Below are positions 24,142-31,867 of a stretch of DNA of 49,122 nucleotides, piece after piece. How positions within the stretch are numbered: position 1 is the stretch's first letter; each line of letters starts with the position of its first letter. The stretch comes from Syntrophorhabdus sp. (lineage in GTDB: Bacteria > Desulfobacterota > BSN033 > UBA1163), in assembly GCA_020724025.1 (NCBI GenBank), contig DYHU01000002.1, positions 1 through 49,122 of the forward strand, in the 5' to 3' direction. Both the position numbers and the translations under genes were made by a program. The notes below the pieces were generated by a model, which worked only from the letters and a program-made list of their open reading frames with translations, had not been told where the DNA came from and ran no database searches.

Positions 24142-24333
24142 AGACGATTTCAATTCTTTTTCTAACTTCTTGATCTCTTCCTCCAGGGCTTCAATCTGTT
24201 GAAAAAGTTCTGGAGACATCGAGTGTCCGGTATGCCCGACAAATGTTTCAGTCCCGGAGCAGTGCGAGGGATCCCTGCTCTTTAATTCTTCAAGTTTCGC
24301 TTTTAACTCCTTTAATTTTCCCTGTTTGTCCAT
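24139..24333 (-). CDS. Small coiled-coil hypothetical protein
   Basis: A 64-residue protein starting MDKQGKLKELKAKLEELKSR at the ATG 24333, with AAGGGG upstream; a longer frame from 24408 lacks such a site. Two helices rich in Leu, Glu and Lys flank a middle with DPSHCSGTETFVGHTGHSMS. The conserved-looking Cys and two His in the middle could bind a metal. I have seen similar short deltaproteobacterial proteins without known function. The stop lies inside the adjacent repeat. Confidence 0.6.
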   Translation of the reverse strand: MDKQGKLKELKAKLEELKSRDPSHCSGTETFVGHTGHSMSPELFQQIEALEEEIKKLEKELKSS

Positions 24334-24373
24334 GAATACCCCTTCTTTCTCGATTTTTCTTTTGTCAACTGTA

Positions 24374-24829
24374 TTACCCTGGCCCCAGGTCCTTTTTCTG
24401 CCCAACAAAATATTTCCTTGTGAGAATGATTGGTAACAATACTGCTATTAAAAAAACTGTGTTAAGAATAACATTGATATAAACATTGAAATACATAGAA
24501 AATCCGGTATCGATCATGAACCACACAAGGACTCCCGACAATAAACAATTCCATGACCATTTTTCTTTTCTTTGAAATGGATAGTGTGCAATAAAGGTTA
24601 CAAATATTCCCCAGCCTGCTACCGTTGCTCCCCATGCGCCATAGATCCATCTTTGAAATCCTTTCACACCACTCGCAACATCAGCGGTTCCCCAGAAAAT
24701 AGAATTGATGTTGCTGTCAAACAAATAAAAAAGCGCGGTCCCGCTAAAAAAAGACATAAAGATACCAAAAATGGAAATGACAATGCCAACAATAACCAAC
24801 CATCTCTGCCAGAATAAAAATCTTTCCAT
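24374..24829 (-). CDS. Four-helix membrane protein, unknown function
   Basis: A 151-residue protein with four hydrophobic segments (about residues 11-32, 65-85, 96-112 and 118-140). AAGGAAA precedes the ATG at 24829. It has no charged active-site pattern that I recognise. It lies upstream of the small coiled-coil gene on the same strand and may be co-transcribed with it. Confidence 0.65.
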   Translation of the reverse strand: MERFLFWQRWLVIVGIVISIFGIFMSFFSGTALFYLFDSNINSIFWGTADVASGVKGFQRWIYGAWGATVAGWGIFVTFIAHYPFQRKEKWSWNCLLSGVLVWFMIDTGFSMYFNVYINVILNTVFLIAVLLPIILTRKYFVGQKKDLGPG

Positions 24830-24938
24830 GAACTATTTCCTTCTATTATCATAGAAAACAACGAAGCCTAACGAATGGGACAGAGGCAAATGTTCCATAT
24901 TTTTAAGCATTTGTGCGCTTGTTATCTGAAGGGCGCTA

Positions 24939-25184
24939 TCAAGCTCTTTCGTAGGCTTCAAGAAAATCATCTCGTGGAATTCCTGCCTGTGTGCAAATTG
25001 TTCTCAGCGTTGATGATTTTATCTTTGGATGGTTAGGCATGGTAAGAGGTGTCTTTGAGCCGTCTGGATTAATACGTTCCATTGAAATATGTTCTCTTCC
25101 CCGAATCAAATGGAAACCCAAAAGCTCCAAGGTTTTTATGACCCTTTGCTTTGGAGCATCAACTGGAAACTTTAAGATTGCCAC
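24939..25184 (-). CDS. hicA: HicA-family toxin (mRNA interferase)
   Basis: An 81-residue HicA protein: a double-stranded RNA-binding-like fold with the catalytic His in IRGREHISME (residue 32). HicA cleaves mRNA during stress. The GTG start overlaps the HicB stop. The usual S/G-x-x-H surroundings are slightly changed (GREH) but the His is present. Length is normal. Confidence 0.85.
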   Translation of the reverse strand: MAILKFPVDAPKQRVIKTLELLGFHLIRGREHISMERINPDGSKTPLTMPNHPKIKSSTLRTICTQAGIPRDDFLEAYERA

Positions 25185-25402
25185 TATATTCCTGCCTCTG
25201 CAACAAACGCTTCAAGAACAGGCGGTTCGACATCAAGGACCTCTGGTCCAAAAGTATCGAGATGAAAACGAATCGCTGATTTTACATCCGAGAGGGCCTC
25301 CTCATATGTATCACCCTCGCCAACAACAACCCCTTTTACTCCCAACGGGTATGCTACATAACCATCAGGATGTTTCTCGACGATGATTTTATATTGTCTC
25401 AT
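25184..25402 (-). CDS. hicB: HicB-family antitoxin
   Basis: A 72-residue HicB-type antitoxin with the partial RNase H-like fold: YKIIVEKHPDGYVAYPLGVK, then VVGEGDTYEEALSDVKSAIR. No C-terminal DNA-binding domain is present, so autoregulation would need another factor. It precedes hicA, the reverse of the E. coli order. GGAGGG lies before the ATG. Confidence 0.87.
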   Translation of the reverse strand: MRQYKIIVEKHPDGYVAYPLGVKGVVVGEGDTYEEALSDVKSAIRFHLDTFGPEVLDVEPPVLEAFVAEAGI

Positions 25403-25628
25403 ATAATCCCTCCGCTTAGAGATGATTTCTTAGTGATCATAATAGCATATCCACATTATTATTGATACGGCTTCCAGATAATGTTTGCGGCACAAACGAA
25501 ACCATCAGGCTTTGAGTCATCTGCTTACTTCGGTGTTGTCTGCCGGTGCGAGCAAATCTTTCTCCTAAATGAATTTTGAAGGTTTGACCCTCTATGTTTC
25601 CTCTATGTTTCTCTACGTTGGTCTTTGC
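25403..25628. other. Intergenic region without recognisable feature
   Basis: 226 bases upstream of hicBA and downstream of the peptidase gene. A hicB promoter is expected here, but no convincing pair of boxes stands out. No repeat or small gene was found. Confidence 0.4.
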
Positions 25629-27236
25629 CTAACGCAAGGCTGATTTTAACGAGGTCTCGAACTGGTCCTGGAATTTATCCAGAGATATACCAAAAACTTT
25701 TTCGAAGGCTGTCATGGCGTCGGTACCTTGTTTGACTGATTCTAACCAACTTTTAGCACCATTCAGGCTTGTTTGTTCAATCAGGTGAAGCACGGCTAAG
25801 TCGGCTGTCCGTGAGATCACTGCATTGCCATATTTAGAAGAAGCTGAAGACCATTCCTTGGCAGAGGTCAATTCATTTAAACTCGGCCATGAATTGGCTT
25901 TTTTTAAAACGTCCAACCAAACCTTTCGGTATTTGTCCAGGGTGGAGAATCCGCACTGTTCCACGGCTTGTGCAGCTAGGACATCGCGGAGACCGAATCG
26001 AAACCAAGTGAGCTTGGCTGCCGATTCACCACCCAACTGATCCACTTGCCGGTGGGCCATAGAACCGGCGATGCTAAAGGCACGTTGATCCGATGCTGCA
26101 GAGGCTCCAGCGTTGAAGATGGTGGTACTGCCGGAAGACCACCAAGAGGTGTTTCCAGCCCTCTTTTCAGCTTCTTCCTTCTTGATACCGAATTCTTTCA
26201 TCATGTTTTCTACATAGGAGGCCTTATCCATAGCGAGGACAATTCGAACCTTGGAGGTCAGACCGCCGCCGAGCTTTTCCTTAAACAGGTGGGAGGTTTG
26301 TCCGACCACCTTTTCAATCTCGGCCTTAAGGTCAGCCGGCACTCCAACAGCTACTATTTCCACTCCACCTTCCCGGGCCATGACCTGTTCGAACCAAGCT
26401 TGAGCCTCCGTTGAAAACTTGTAATAGTTGATGCCAAAGGCTTCCTCAAAGGCCCGATCTCCAGAAAATCCCTTGCGCAATTGATGGAGGTAAGTGGGAA
26501 TGTTCTGAAAACCCGTTGAGCCGGTCCGTTCAAGGAGATAAAGAATCATCATATCAGCCACATGATAAGGAAATTTTTTCTGGGCAACCATGTCATCGAA
26601 ACTATTCCAATCCGCTCTTAGAACTTCTTCTGGGGAAGCATGATTGGGCGAATTGCGCAACGTGTTCATCCGGTCCAATTGCCATTTGGCCAATGTACCC
26701 ATGCCAAGACGTTCCATGATCTTGGCCCCTACCAGATCGGCCGTAGCTTCGACAAACCACTTATATCCTCCAAACCTACTGGAGAGGGGTCCGCCAACGA
26801 TTTGACTCTGAACCTGGTGAAAAAGTTCATGGGCTGTGATGGCTATTCGGTCACTGGGATTAAGAAGCCTCCTTGAGTCACCCCTAAGAGCAATGGCCCT
26901 GGTCGTTCCAGAGCTGAAACCATGATAGATCTTTACATATTCCTGAGCCACGAAGTGATTCAGGTTCATACGGTAGCTTAATGTTTTTTGATAACTTTCC
27001 TGATTGGCGCAGACATAAATTGTAACCTTTTGAGTTAAGGAAATCTTCAACTCCTCGCTGAGGATGGTGTTGAAATGCTGAACAACCTGCTTGACGCCTT
27101 CAACTACTGTTTCCTCAACATCCTTTTCCGGTTTTACAATGATTTCAGCCAAGGCTGGCGTCGATATTGCCAATGCTAAAATTAGGGTGCCGAGGGTGGT
27201 TAATCTATAGATTCTCCTTTTTGTTTTCTCAAACAT
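25629..27236 (-). CDS. Secreted gluzincin peptidase with a degenerate second copy of the domain
   Basis: About 535 residues from ATG 27236, chosen because GGGGAGG precedes it. A signal peptide (TLILALAISTPALA) targets it to the periplasm. The first half is a peptidase MA-like gluzincin: AHELFHQVQSQIVGG gives HExxH (about residue 136) and WFVEATADLVG the third ligand Glu. The second half repeats the layout but reads GSMAHRQVDQLGG and WFRFGLRDVLA at these places, so it lacks metal ligands. Both halves end alike (AFEEAFGINYYKF and AFEKVFGISLDKF). A domain duplication with one inactive copy is the simplest reading. Confidence 0.85.
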   Translation of the reverse strand: MFEKTKRRIYRLTTLGTLILALAISTPALAEIIVKPEKDVEETVVEGVKQVVQHFNTILSEELKISLTQKVTIYVCANQESYQKTLSYRMNLNHFVAQEYVKIYHGFSSGTTRAIALRGDSRRLLNPSDRIAITAHELFHQVQSQIVGGPLSSRFGGYKWFVEATADLVGAKIMERLGMGTLAKWQLDRMNTLRNSPNHASPEEVLRADWNSFDDMVAQKKFPYHVADMMILYLLERTGSTGFQNIPTYLHQLRKGFSGDRAFEEAFGINYYKFSTEAQAWFEQVMAREGGVEIVAVGVPADLKAEIEKVVGQTSHLFKEKLGGGLTSKVRIVLAMDKASYVENMMKEFGIKKEEAEKRAGNTSWWSSGSTTIFNAGASAASDQRAFSIAGSMAHRQVDQLGGESAAKLTWFRFGLRDVLAAQAVEQCGFSTLDKYRKVWLDVLKKANSWPSLNELTSAKEWSSASSKYGNAVISRTADLAVLHLIEQTSLNGAKSWLESVKQGTDAMTAFEKVFGISLDKFQDQFETSLKSALR

Positions 27237-27394
27237 AAAAAACCTCCCCATACAATTTCTGTAATATCCCGACCTAAGGCCGGGAATGTAGAGGTTGTCC
27301 ACCGAAAATGGATATGAATCTATCACATAATGAGAAAGTAACTCCGATGTTGTCGACTATCAGAAAAAACATCCATCTACAAGGTTCAATTATA

Positions 27395-27460
27395 CCCCTC
27401 ACCCCCAAAACAAGTTCGGGGCAGGCCCTAGCCCTCTCCCACAAGGGGCGAGGGGAAGGT
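27395..27460. repeat. CCCTCACCC/GGGGCGAGGGG repeat at integrase break
   Basis: The same hairpin family as that around DUF559; it begins at the break in the integrase fragment. Another copy lies at about 27705-27775 and covers the 3' end of the polymerase gene. Confidence 0.55.
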
Positions 27461-27602
27461 GGGTTGGAAAACTCCAATGCTTCTCGGCAGGATGCCATCT
27501 TCTGCCTTCGATAGTCTTAATTTTTGTAACAAGGATGGGATCATAGGGGAAGGAGACAATGATGCGACCAGATGGATCACCTGAGATTTGAATTCTGGCC
27601 AT
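27399..27602 (-). pseudogene. Truncated integrase N-terminus (HARP-like domain) cut by a repeat
   Basis: From ATG 27602 the first 48 residues (GRIIVSFPYDPILVTKIKTI, then GRRWHPAEKHWSFP) match the N-terminal segment that precedes many tyrosine recombinases in deltaproteobacteria and related phyla. The frame then runs straight into a CCCTAGCCCTCTCCC-type repeat (THLPLAPCGRGLGPAP) and stops. No SAM-like or catalytic Arg-His-Arg-Tyr parts follow, so only a fragment of the gene remains. Confidence 0.6.
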
Positions 27603-27735
27603 TAAGCATTCCCATCCTCTGTTAAAATTTAGGGGAGAAGGTTTGAGATGTATATTCTTATGTGCAGAATATCATAACATTAGAATATGTCAATTGTTTT
27701 TGATCCACCCTCACCCTGCCCCTCTCCCGTTCCCG

Positions 27736-30195
27736 CTATAATTCAGCGGGATCTTCGACAAGGGAGAGGGGAGAGTATGTTGCAATCATCTCCTTAAGGC
27801 GTTTTGTATCGTAGCCGAAATGAATTAACACCTCTTCAGTTGCTTTTACGAGCATCTCCAGATACTTCTTCACATCGTAGGTGTCGTCCGGTCCCACCAG
27901 CGGGAAAGGTCTCACCCTTTCGGATTTGTCTTTTGAGAGGGAATCCTTGATCACATACCTCACCTTCTCTCCGGGATGAATCGGAATCCCTGCATCCTCC
28001 AGTTGCTGGGCGGCAAGAGCCGTCAGGTTATCCACCTTGTAGTCATTGGGTTTTCGGGAGATTCTTTTCCCAATGGCTAAATCCTCATTTTTTGTCTCCC
28101 CCTCCTTTAACCTTAGACTATGTTCGAGGAGAATATCTAAAATCTCCGGAATCTTTAATCGATAATCATTAAAATCTTTTGTCTTCCCCAAAACCTCGAG
28201 CATCCGGACCTGAGCCTCCTGAATCAGGGGAGGCGTATCGCTTCGTCGAAATGCCAATCCCCTCGCCTTCATCTTTCCGTTTTTAAAAAGTCCAAAGTAG
28301 CGGTTGGCTACAGGGCTTTCTCGATTTCTTTTCGAGGGGAGAAAAGTCATCCATTGATAAATTCCTTCCAGGCTCATCTTAATCCCGGTTGCCTCTCCGA
28401 TCTTCTGACAGAGATTGAGAACCTCTTCCTCGTTCAATCCCTTCTTCCGGATCCAGAGAGAATCGGTGATGGCATGAAGGAGCTCAAACCCCTCCTCCTC
28501 ACAAATCTCCTTCGCTTCAAGGAGTTTCTCTCTTCCAAAGGCAGTGACCGCCTCGTGTGCTTCAATTCTTCCGAAACGGGCATTTCGATAGCCCAGATAT
28601 CCGAAACAGGTAACGAGCATCCACTTCAGCGCCGTCTGCTTGCGGTTGTAGCTTTCTTTTTTGCCTTCTGTTTCCTGCTTTCTGTTTTCTGCCTTCTGCC
28701 TCCCGCCTTCTATCTTCTCATTCTTTTCTCCGAACTCCGAACTCCGAACCCCGAACTCTATTTCTTTTACTATCCCCTTAAGCCACGCTCTTCTCGCTAA
28801 AATAGGTTTAAGCGTCTTTGGGACGAGCCCTTCTCGTTTCTCGCAGATTGTATAACCCGCTTCTGGAACTCGATGGTTGTGAAGCTCCTCGGCCACAGGC
28901 CGGGGCTTCCCGGCAAGGTAATCTTGTTTCATATTGTGCCCCTTGACCCCGCCTATCCCGCCAGAGGCGGGACGGGGCTTGCGGGGCACGTTCCGGTCAC
29001 AGCATCTGCAGAGCACCGTCTCCGGAGAAATATTGTGGATGGCCATGATCGTTGGATACATTGAGGCAAAATCAATCTCAGCCACATCTTCAAAAATTCC
29101 CAGCTTCGGCTGAAAAACAAGACCGCCCTTATCCGCAACGAGCAGATCCCAGGCTGTCTTAAACTGCTCAGGCTCCCCTTTCCTCCAGGGAATAAGGATG
29201 CCATCCTGAAATGCCCGGTCGAGCTGCATCGAGGTGATGGCTGTTCCCGGAGAGGTGCGGGCCATCCGCTGAACCGGAATTTTGGCCAATCGCGCCAGCT
29301 CGATCACCCCTTCCATCCCCGACTCCCCATAGATGAAGGAGTTCCGCCGATCAATATGCCATCTTCCGAAAAAGAGATGGGCAGGAGCCCGGTAGTAGGT
29401 CCGGCCATAAGAGAAGTAGGAACGGCCCCTAAGATCGATCTGTCTCTTGGTGGGATGGGGTTCCCGGTCCCAGGGAATGGAGGTTTTCCCTCTCCTCTCT
29501 AATGAAAAGAGGAGAGGGAGAAGAGAAGCGTCGCCGTCATCACTCATAATCACATCGGGATCGAACTGTTTGATAAACCTCTCGATCTCTCCAATATCCA
29601 CATTCTCCATCTCCATCTGGTATCCTTCGCATTCCAGGATGAGCGCCTTCCCCCGCCCTGAACCGTAATGGTTCAGGGTGCGAAGTTCCATCACCCGAAG
29701 ATCAGGAAGGTCTCCGTCATCCATCCACAACGATTCGGATTTGTCGGGCTGAATTCTGAAGATTCGAGTCCCCTCGATCTCAGCGACGCATCGACCTGTG
29801 GGAAAGAGTCCCTTTTCATAAAGGTAGGCCTGAGGCAAAGGAATATCACAGTTGTAGAAGGTTATTCTCTCCTCCCATGAAGGAAGAATTCTCGGGAGTT
29901 GGCCATAATGCTCAGAATCGTTTGCCTCGATCTCCATCACCTCGACTACGTCTCCGCTCCAGAACTCTCTCTTCCTGGTCCACTGGTACGCTATGGCCCA
30001 TTGATTTTTCTGGAGGGACTGATACAAGGCGAGGAGATCGTTCTTCTTCCCCTGTCCATAGAATCGAGGCCGGAAAGGGTCTTCAAATCGGTGAAGTCTT
30101 CCCTCCTCATCCTTGAGCCAGAGGATCATCGAAGAGTCAAGTGGGTAGAGATCGAAGAGCCATCCCTGGAGTTCCATAACTACATCTATAAACAT
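27736..30195 (-). CDS. Family B DNA polymerase with altered exonuclease and palm motifs
   Basis: About 819 residues from ATG 30195; the longer frame to 30270 is repeat-encoded. The palm motif A is EIDFASMYPTIM (29053-29073). Motif B, normally KxxxNSxYG, reads KWMLVTCFGY. Motif C, normally YxDTDS, reads LHAITDSLWI (28451-28477): the second, essential Asp remains and the first is Ile. The ExoI D-x-E is absent (RVMELRTL), so proofreading is doubtful. This resembles the PolB2-like group, including archaeal PolB2. At least two in-frame repeat insertions lie inside (28885-28995 and 28655-28772). The lexA-linked position suggests damage-induced, error-prone synthesis. Confidence 0.85.
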   Translation of the reverse strand: MFIDVVMELQGWLFDLYPLDSSMILWLKDEEGRLHRFEDPFRPRFYGQGKKNDLLALYQSLQKNQWAIAYQWTRKREFWSGDVVEVMEIEANDSEHYGQLPRILPSWEERITFYNCDIPLPQAYLYEKGLFPTGRCVAEIEGTRIFRIQPDKSESLWMDDGDLPDLRVMELRTLNHYGSGRGKALILECEGYQMEMENVDIGEIERFIKQFDPDVIMSDDGDASLLPLLFSLERRGKTSIPWDREPHPTKRQIDLRGRSYFSYGRTYYRAPAHLFFGRWHIDRRNSFIYGESGMEGVIELARLAKIPVQRMARTSPGTAITSMQLDRAFQDGILIPWRKGEPEQFKTAWDLLVADKGGLVFQPKLGIFEDVAEIDFASMYPTIMAIHNISPETVLCRCCDRNVPRKPRPASGGIGGVKGHNMKQDYLAGKPRPVAEELHNHRVPEAGYTICEKREGLVPKTLKPILARRAWLKGIVKEIEFGVRSSEFGEKNEKIEGGRQKAENRKQETEGKKESYNRKQTALKWMLVTCFGYLGYRNARFGRIEAHEAVTAFGREKLLEAKEICEEEGFELLHAITDSLWIRKKGLNEEEVLNLCQKIGEATGIKMSLEGIYQWMTFLPSKRNRESPVANRYFGLFKNGKMKARGLAFRRSDTPPLIQEAQVRMLEVLGKTKDFNDYRLKIPEILDILLEHSLRLKEGETKNEDLAIGKRISRKPNDYKVDNLTALAAQQLEDAGIPIHPGEKVRYVIKDSLSKDKSERVRPFPLVGPDDTYDVKKYLEMLVKATEEVLIHFGYDTKRLKEMIATYSPLSLVEDPAEL
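28655..28772. repeat. In-frame heptamer-repeat insertion in polB before motif B
   Basis: On the coding strand this gives FGVRSSEFGEKNEKIEG, then GRQKAENRKQETEG: translations of the TTCGGAG and CAGAAAR-type short repeats seen between genes elsewhere. It adds about 35 residues between KGIVKE and KQTALKWML without breaking the frame. Confidence 0.7.
28885..28995. repeat. In-frame palindromic insertion in polB
   Basis: Arms GTGCCCC (28936-28942) and GGGGCAC (28983-28989) enclose CCCGCC/GGCGGG. The insert separates CRCCDRNVP from HRVPEAGYTICEKREG, which look contiguous in ordinary homologues (VPE...GY.ICEKR). Confidence 0.6.
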
Positions 30196-30208
30196 TAATC
30201 GGTTTGAA

Positions 30209-30237
30209 GTAGGGAACGGTTTTAAACCGTTCCCTAC
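30209..30237. repeat. 29-bp palindrome GTAGGGAACGG...CCGTTCCCTAC
   Basis: A perfect palindrome apart from the central base; an almost identical copy stands at 32586-32614. It lies in the gap before polB. Confidence 0.85.
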
Positions 30238-30275
30238 AGGTTCGGAAATCAGAGGTAACTTAGGGATCACAGATC

Positions 30276-30545
30276 TTATTCGTTTGGCTCTTTTTTTTCT
30301 AATGCTTTCAACTTCGCCCTCAATTCCACCAGAGCCTTTTCGTGTTCGATGAGGATGGAGATCAGGATCGTCTCAAAAGGCCAGGGTCTCGAAGCATAAA
30401 CTCCGGCCTGTACATGAAGCCTTGCGTCTTCGAAGAGGCGGTCGAGAAATTGCTGATCCTCTTTTCTCAGTCCTCTTCGAAACTTCCTCCACTCCTGGAC
30501 TTCCTGTTCCAGAACCTGACTGAAAGGAAGAACGGTTCGTCCCAT
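30276..30545 (-). CDS. Conserved 89-residue helical protein linked to polB
   Basis: An 89-residue, mostly helical protein: FSQVLEQEVQEWRKFRRGLR, KEDQQFLDRLFEDARLHVQA, then ALVELRAKLKALEKKE at the end. The middle stretch YASRPWPFETILISILIEHE looks conserved. No known family is assigned. It lies immediately upstream of polB on the same strand and downstream of the RecA-like gene, and could be a structural partner of either one. Confidence 0.7.
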   Translation of the reverse strand: MGRTVLPFSQVLEQEVQEWRKFRRGLRKEDQQFLDRLFEDARLHVQAGVYASRPWPFETILISILIEHEKALVELRAKLKALEKKEPNE

Positions 30546-30638
30546 TGTAAACCCCGCATAGCACCATGTTGAATCCTGAAGAATATGTCATGCCGAACTC
30601 GTTTCGGCATCTCTTCAGGGTAGATTCGGTTCAGCATA

Positions 30639-31355
30639 TCAAAAAATGGGCTGAGCCTCTGAAACCGTAGACCCTGAACCGAGTTCAGGGTAACAGAAAA
30701 AGTTTTTTGGGATCTTCTCCGGAACAATGCTTGTTCCCTGCCCATTTACCTCTATTCTCCAGACCCAATTCGAAAACTGGAAAAGCCTTTTCGTCAGATA
30801 GGCTCTCCGGGAGTCAGATGGAACAGAGGGTTGAAACAGAAAGAAAGGAACTCCTCTTAAAGCCATCTCCTCCATCTTTTTTAAAGACCTTTCAAAGAGA
30901 ATCCGGACTTCCCTCTCCGGCACATCTTCATCCAGAAAGGTGGTGAGGGGTCCTAAGAGGATGACCCACGGCCTCCGTAGGGGCGATTCATGAATCGCCC
31001 CTACAACGGAAATCAACTTCTCTCCCATCAGGGCCGCCATCTGGTAGCAGGTGAAGGCCCTTGCGATCCGAATCCTCTTAAGAATCTCTTCCGGAGAAAT
31101 CAACGCCCTTCTGGCGAAGGATGAGGCTACATAAGGATTAAAGCAATTCGCACCGTCCAGGACGATGACATCCATCCCCCTGCCTGCCATCCATCCCGCC
31201 ACGTAGGATGCAATTCCTCCCGTCCCTTCCCCCCGAAAAAGAATCTTCCTGGGAGCAGAAGGAACACCGTCCAGAGTCAGCTGAAGCAGAATTTCTTCAA
31301 GTGGACTCCCCCGTGGGAAGATAGTTCGGAGTTCGGTGTTCGGAGTTCGGAGCAT
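30639..31355 (-). CDS. RecA/Rad55-like ATPase fold protein without Walker A lysine
   Basis: A 238-residue protein with the RecA-fold layout: KILFRGEGTGGIASYVAGW in the P-loop position (GxxGxGK[ST] lacks Lys), VIVLDGANCFNPYVASSFAR, and a Walker B-like PWVILLGPLTTFLDED. It is placed as ImuA/RecA-like proteins are in LexA-linked mutagenesis cassettes. The N-terminal RTPNTELRT comes from a heptamer repeat, and VGAIHESPLRR is encoded by a perfect 28-bp palindrome at 30977-31004, in frame. The ATG at 31355 has GGAG upstream and lies just after the four-helix-bundle stop. ATP hydrolysis is doubtful. Confidence 0.65.
   Translation of the reverse strand: MLRTPNTELRTIFPRGSPLEEILLQLTLDGVPSAPRKILFRGEGTGGIASYVAGWMAGRGMDVIVLDGANCFNPYVASSFARRALISPEEILKRIRIARAFTCYQMAALMGEKLISVVGAIHESPLRRPWVILLGPLTTFLDEDVPEREVRILFERSLKKMEEMALRGVPFFLFQPSVPSDSRRAYLTKRLFQFSNWVWRIEVNGQGTSIVPEKIPKNFFCYPELGSGSTVSEAQPIF
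30977..31004. repeat. 28-bp perfect palindrome inside RecA-like gene
   Basis: GTAGGGGCGATTCA followed by its exact reverse complement. It is read in frame as part of VGAIHESPLRR. Confidence 0.9.
31322..31353. repeat. TTCGGAG heptamer repeat at start of RecA-like gene
   Basis: Tandem TTCGGAG/TTCGGTG units; the first codons of the RecA-like gene come from them. The same unit flanks the four-helix-bundle gene on the other side. Confidence 0.75.
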
Positions 31356-31359
31356 TCTC

Positions 31360-31722
31360 TCAACTCCTTAAAGACTTGATCAATCCATGAATCATTTTCG
31401 AAAGCTCTAAACAGAAACTTCTCGATTGTTGTTCAGCTCTGTCACCGATAAATTTCTGTCTACAAGAAATTTCAGTAATTGCAACACACTCTCTTACGGA
31501 TCTCCTGGCTATTTTAAGAAATCGATTAAATTCTGTCTTGGTCCCTCCACTCCCTTCAGTAATATTCAGGCAGATCGATATGGAAGCTCTTCTAAATTGG
31601 TCTGTTAATGAAAATATTTCTTCTTTTGGGAAATCTTTTGTAACCCGATACACAAAATCCACATATTCGAGGGCTTTCTGATAAACCTTCAAATTTTCAA
31701 AATCAAATCTCTCTTCATCCAT
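31360..31722 (-). CDS. Four-helix-bundle (23S rRNA intervening-sequence type) protein
   Basis: A 120-residue member of the IVS/S23 four-helix-bundle family: FENLKVYQKALEYVDFVYRV, then LTDQFRRASISICLNITEGS and FLKIARRSVRECVAITEIS. These proteins were first found inside intervening sequences of 23S rRNA genes and are common as stand-alone genes; their role is unclear. Heptamer TTCGGAG repeats border it on both sides, and it sits between lexA and the RecA-like gene, so it may be a passenger in the SOS operon. Confidence 0.88.
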   Translation of the reverse strand: MDEERFDFENLKVYQKALEYVDFVYRVTKDFPKEEIFSLTDQFRRASISICLNITEGSGGTKTEFNRFLKIARRSVRECVAITEISCRQKFIGDRAEQQSRSFCLELSKMIHGLIKSLRS

Positions 31723-31767
31723 AGATTCCTCTCCTTTTAGTTTAATGTTTTTAGTCTTAAATTTTCT

Positions 31768-31866
31768 GCTCCGAACTCATTACTCCGAACTATTTCTAAA
31801 GGTTTTGCTCCGAACTATCCTTCGCTTTGATGTCTCCGAACTCCGAACTCATTACTCCGAACTTTG
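31768..31866. repeat. CTCCGAA heptamer repeat block downstream of lexA
   Basis: Repeated CTCCGAACT and CATTACTCCGAACT units separated by short unique sequence. The same units occur at 4447-4480, 28733-28760, 31322-31353 and 32550-32690. Spacing and lengths do not fit a CRISPR array. Confidence 0.8.
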
Positions 31867-31867
31867 T

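Noticed and set aside
27736..30195. Phage or casposon DNA polymerase
   Set aside because: No cas1, terminal protein, capsid or packaging gene is near; the neighbours are lexA and a RecA-like gene.
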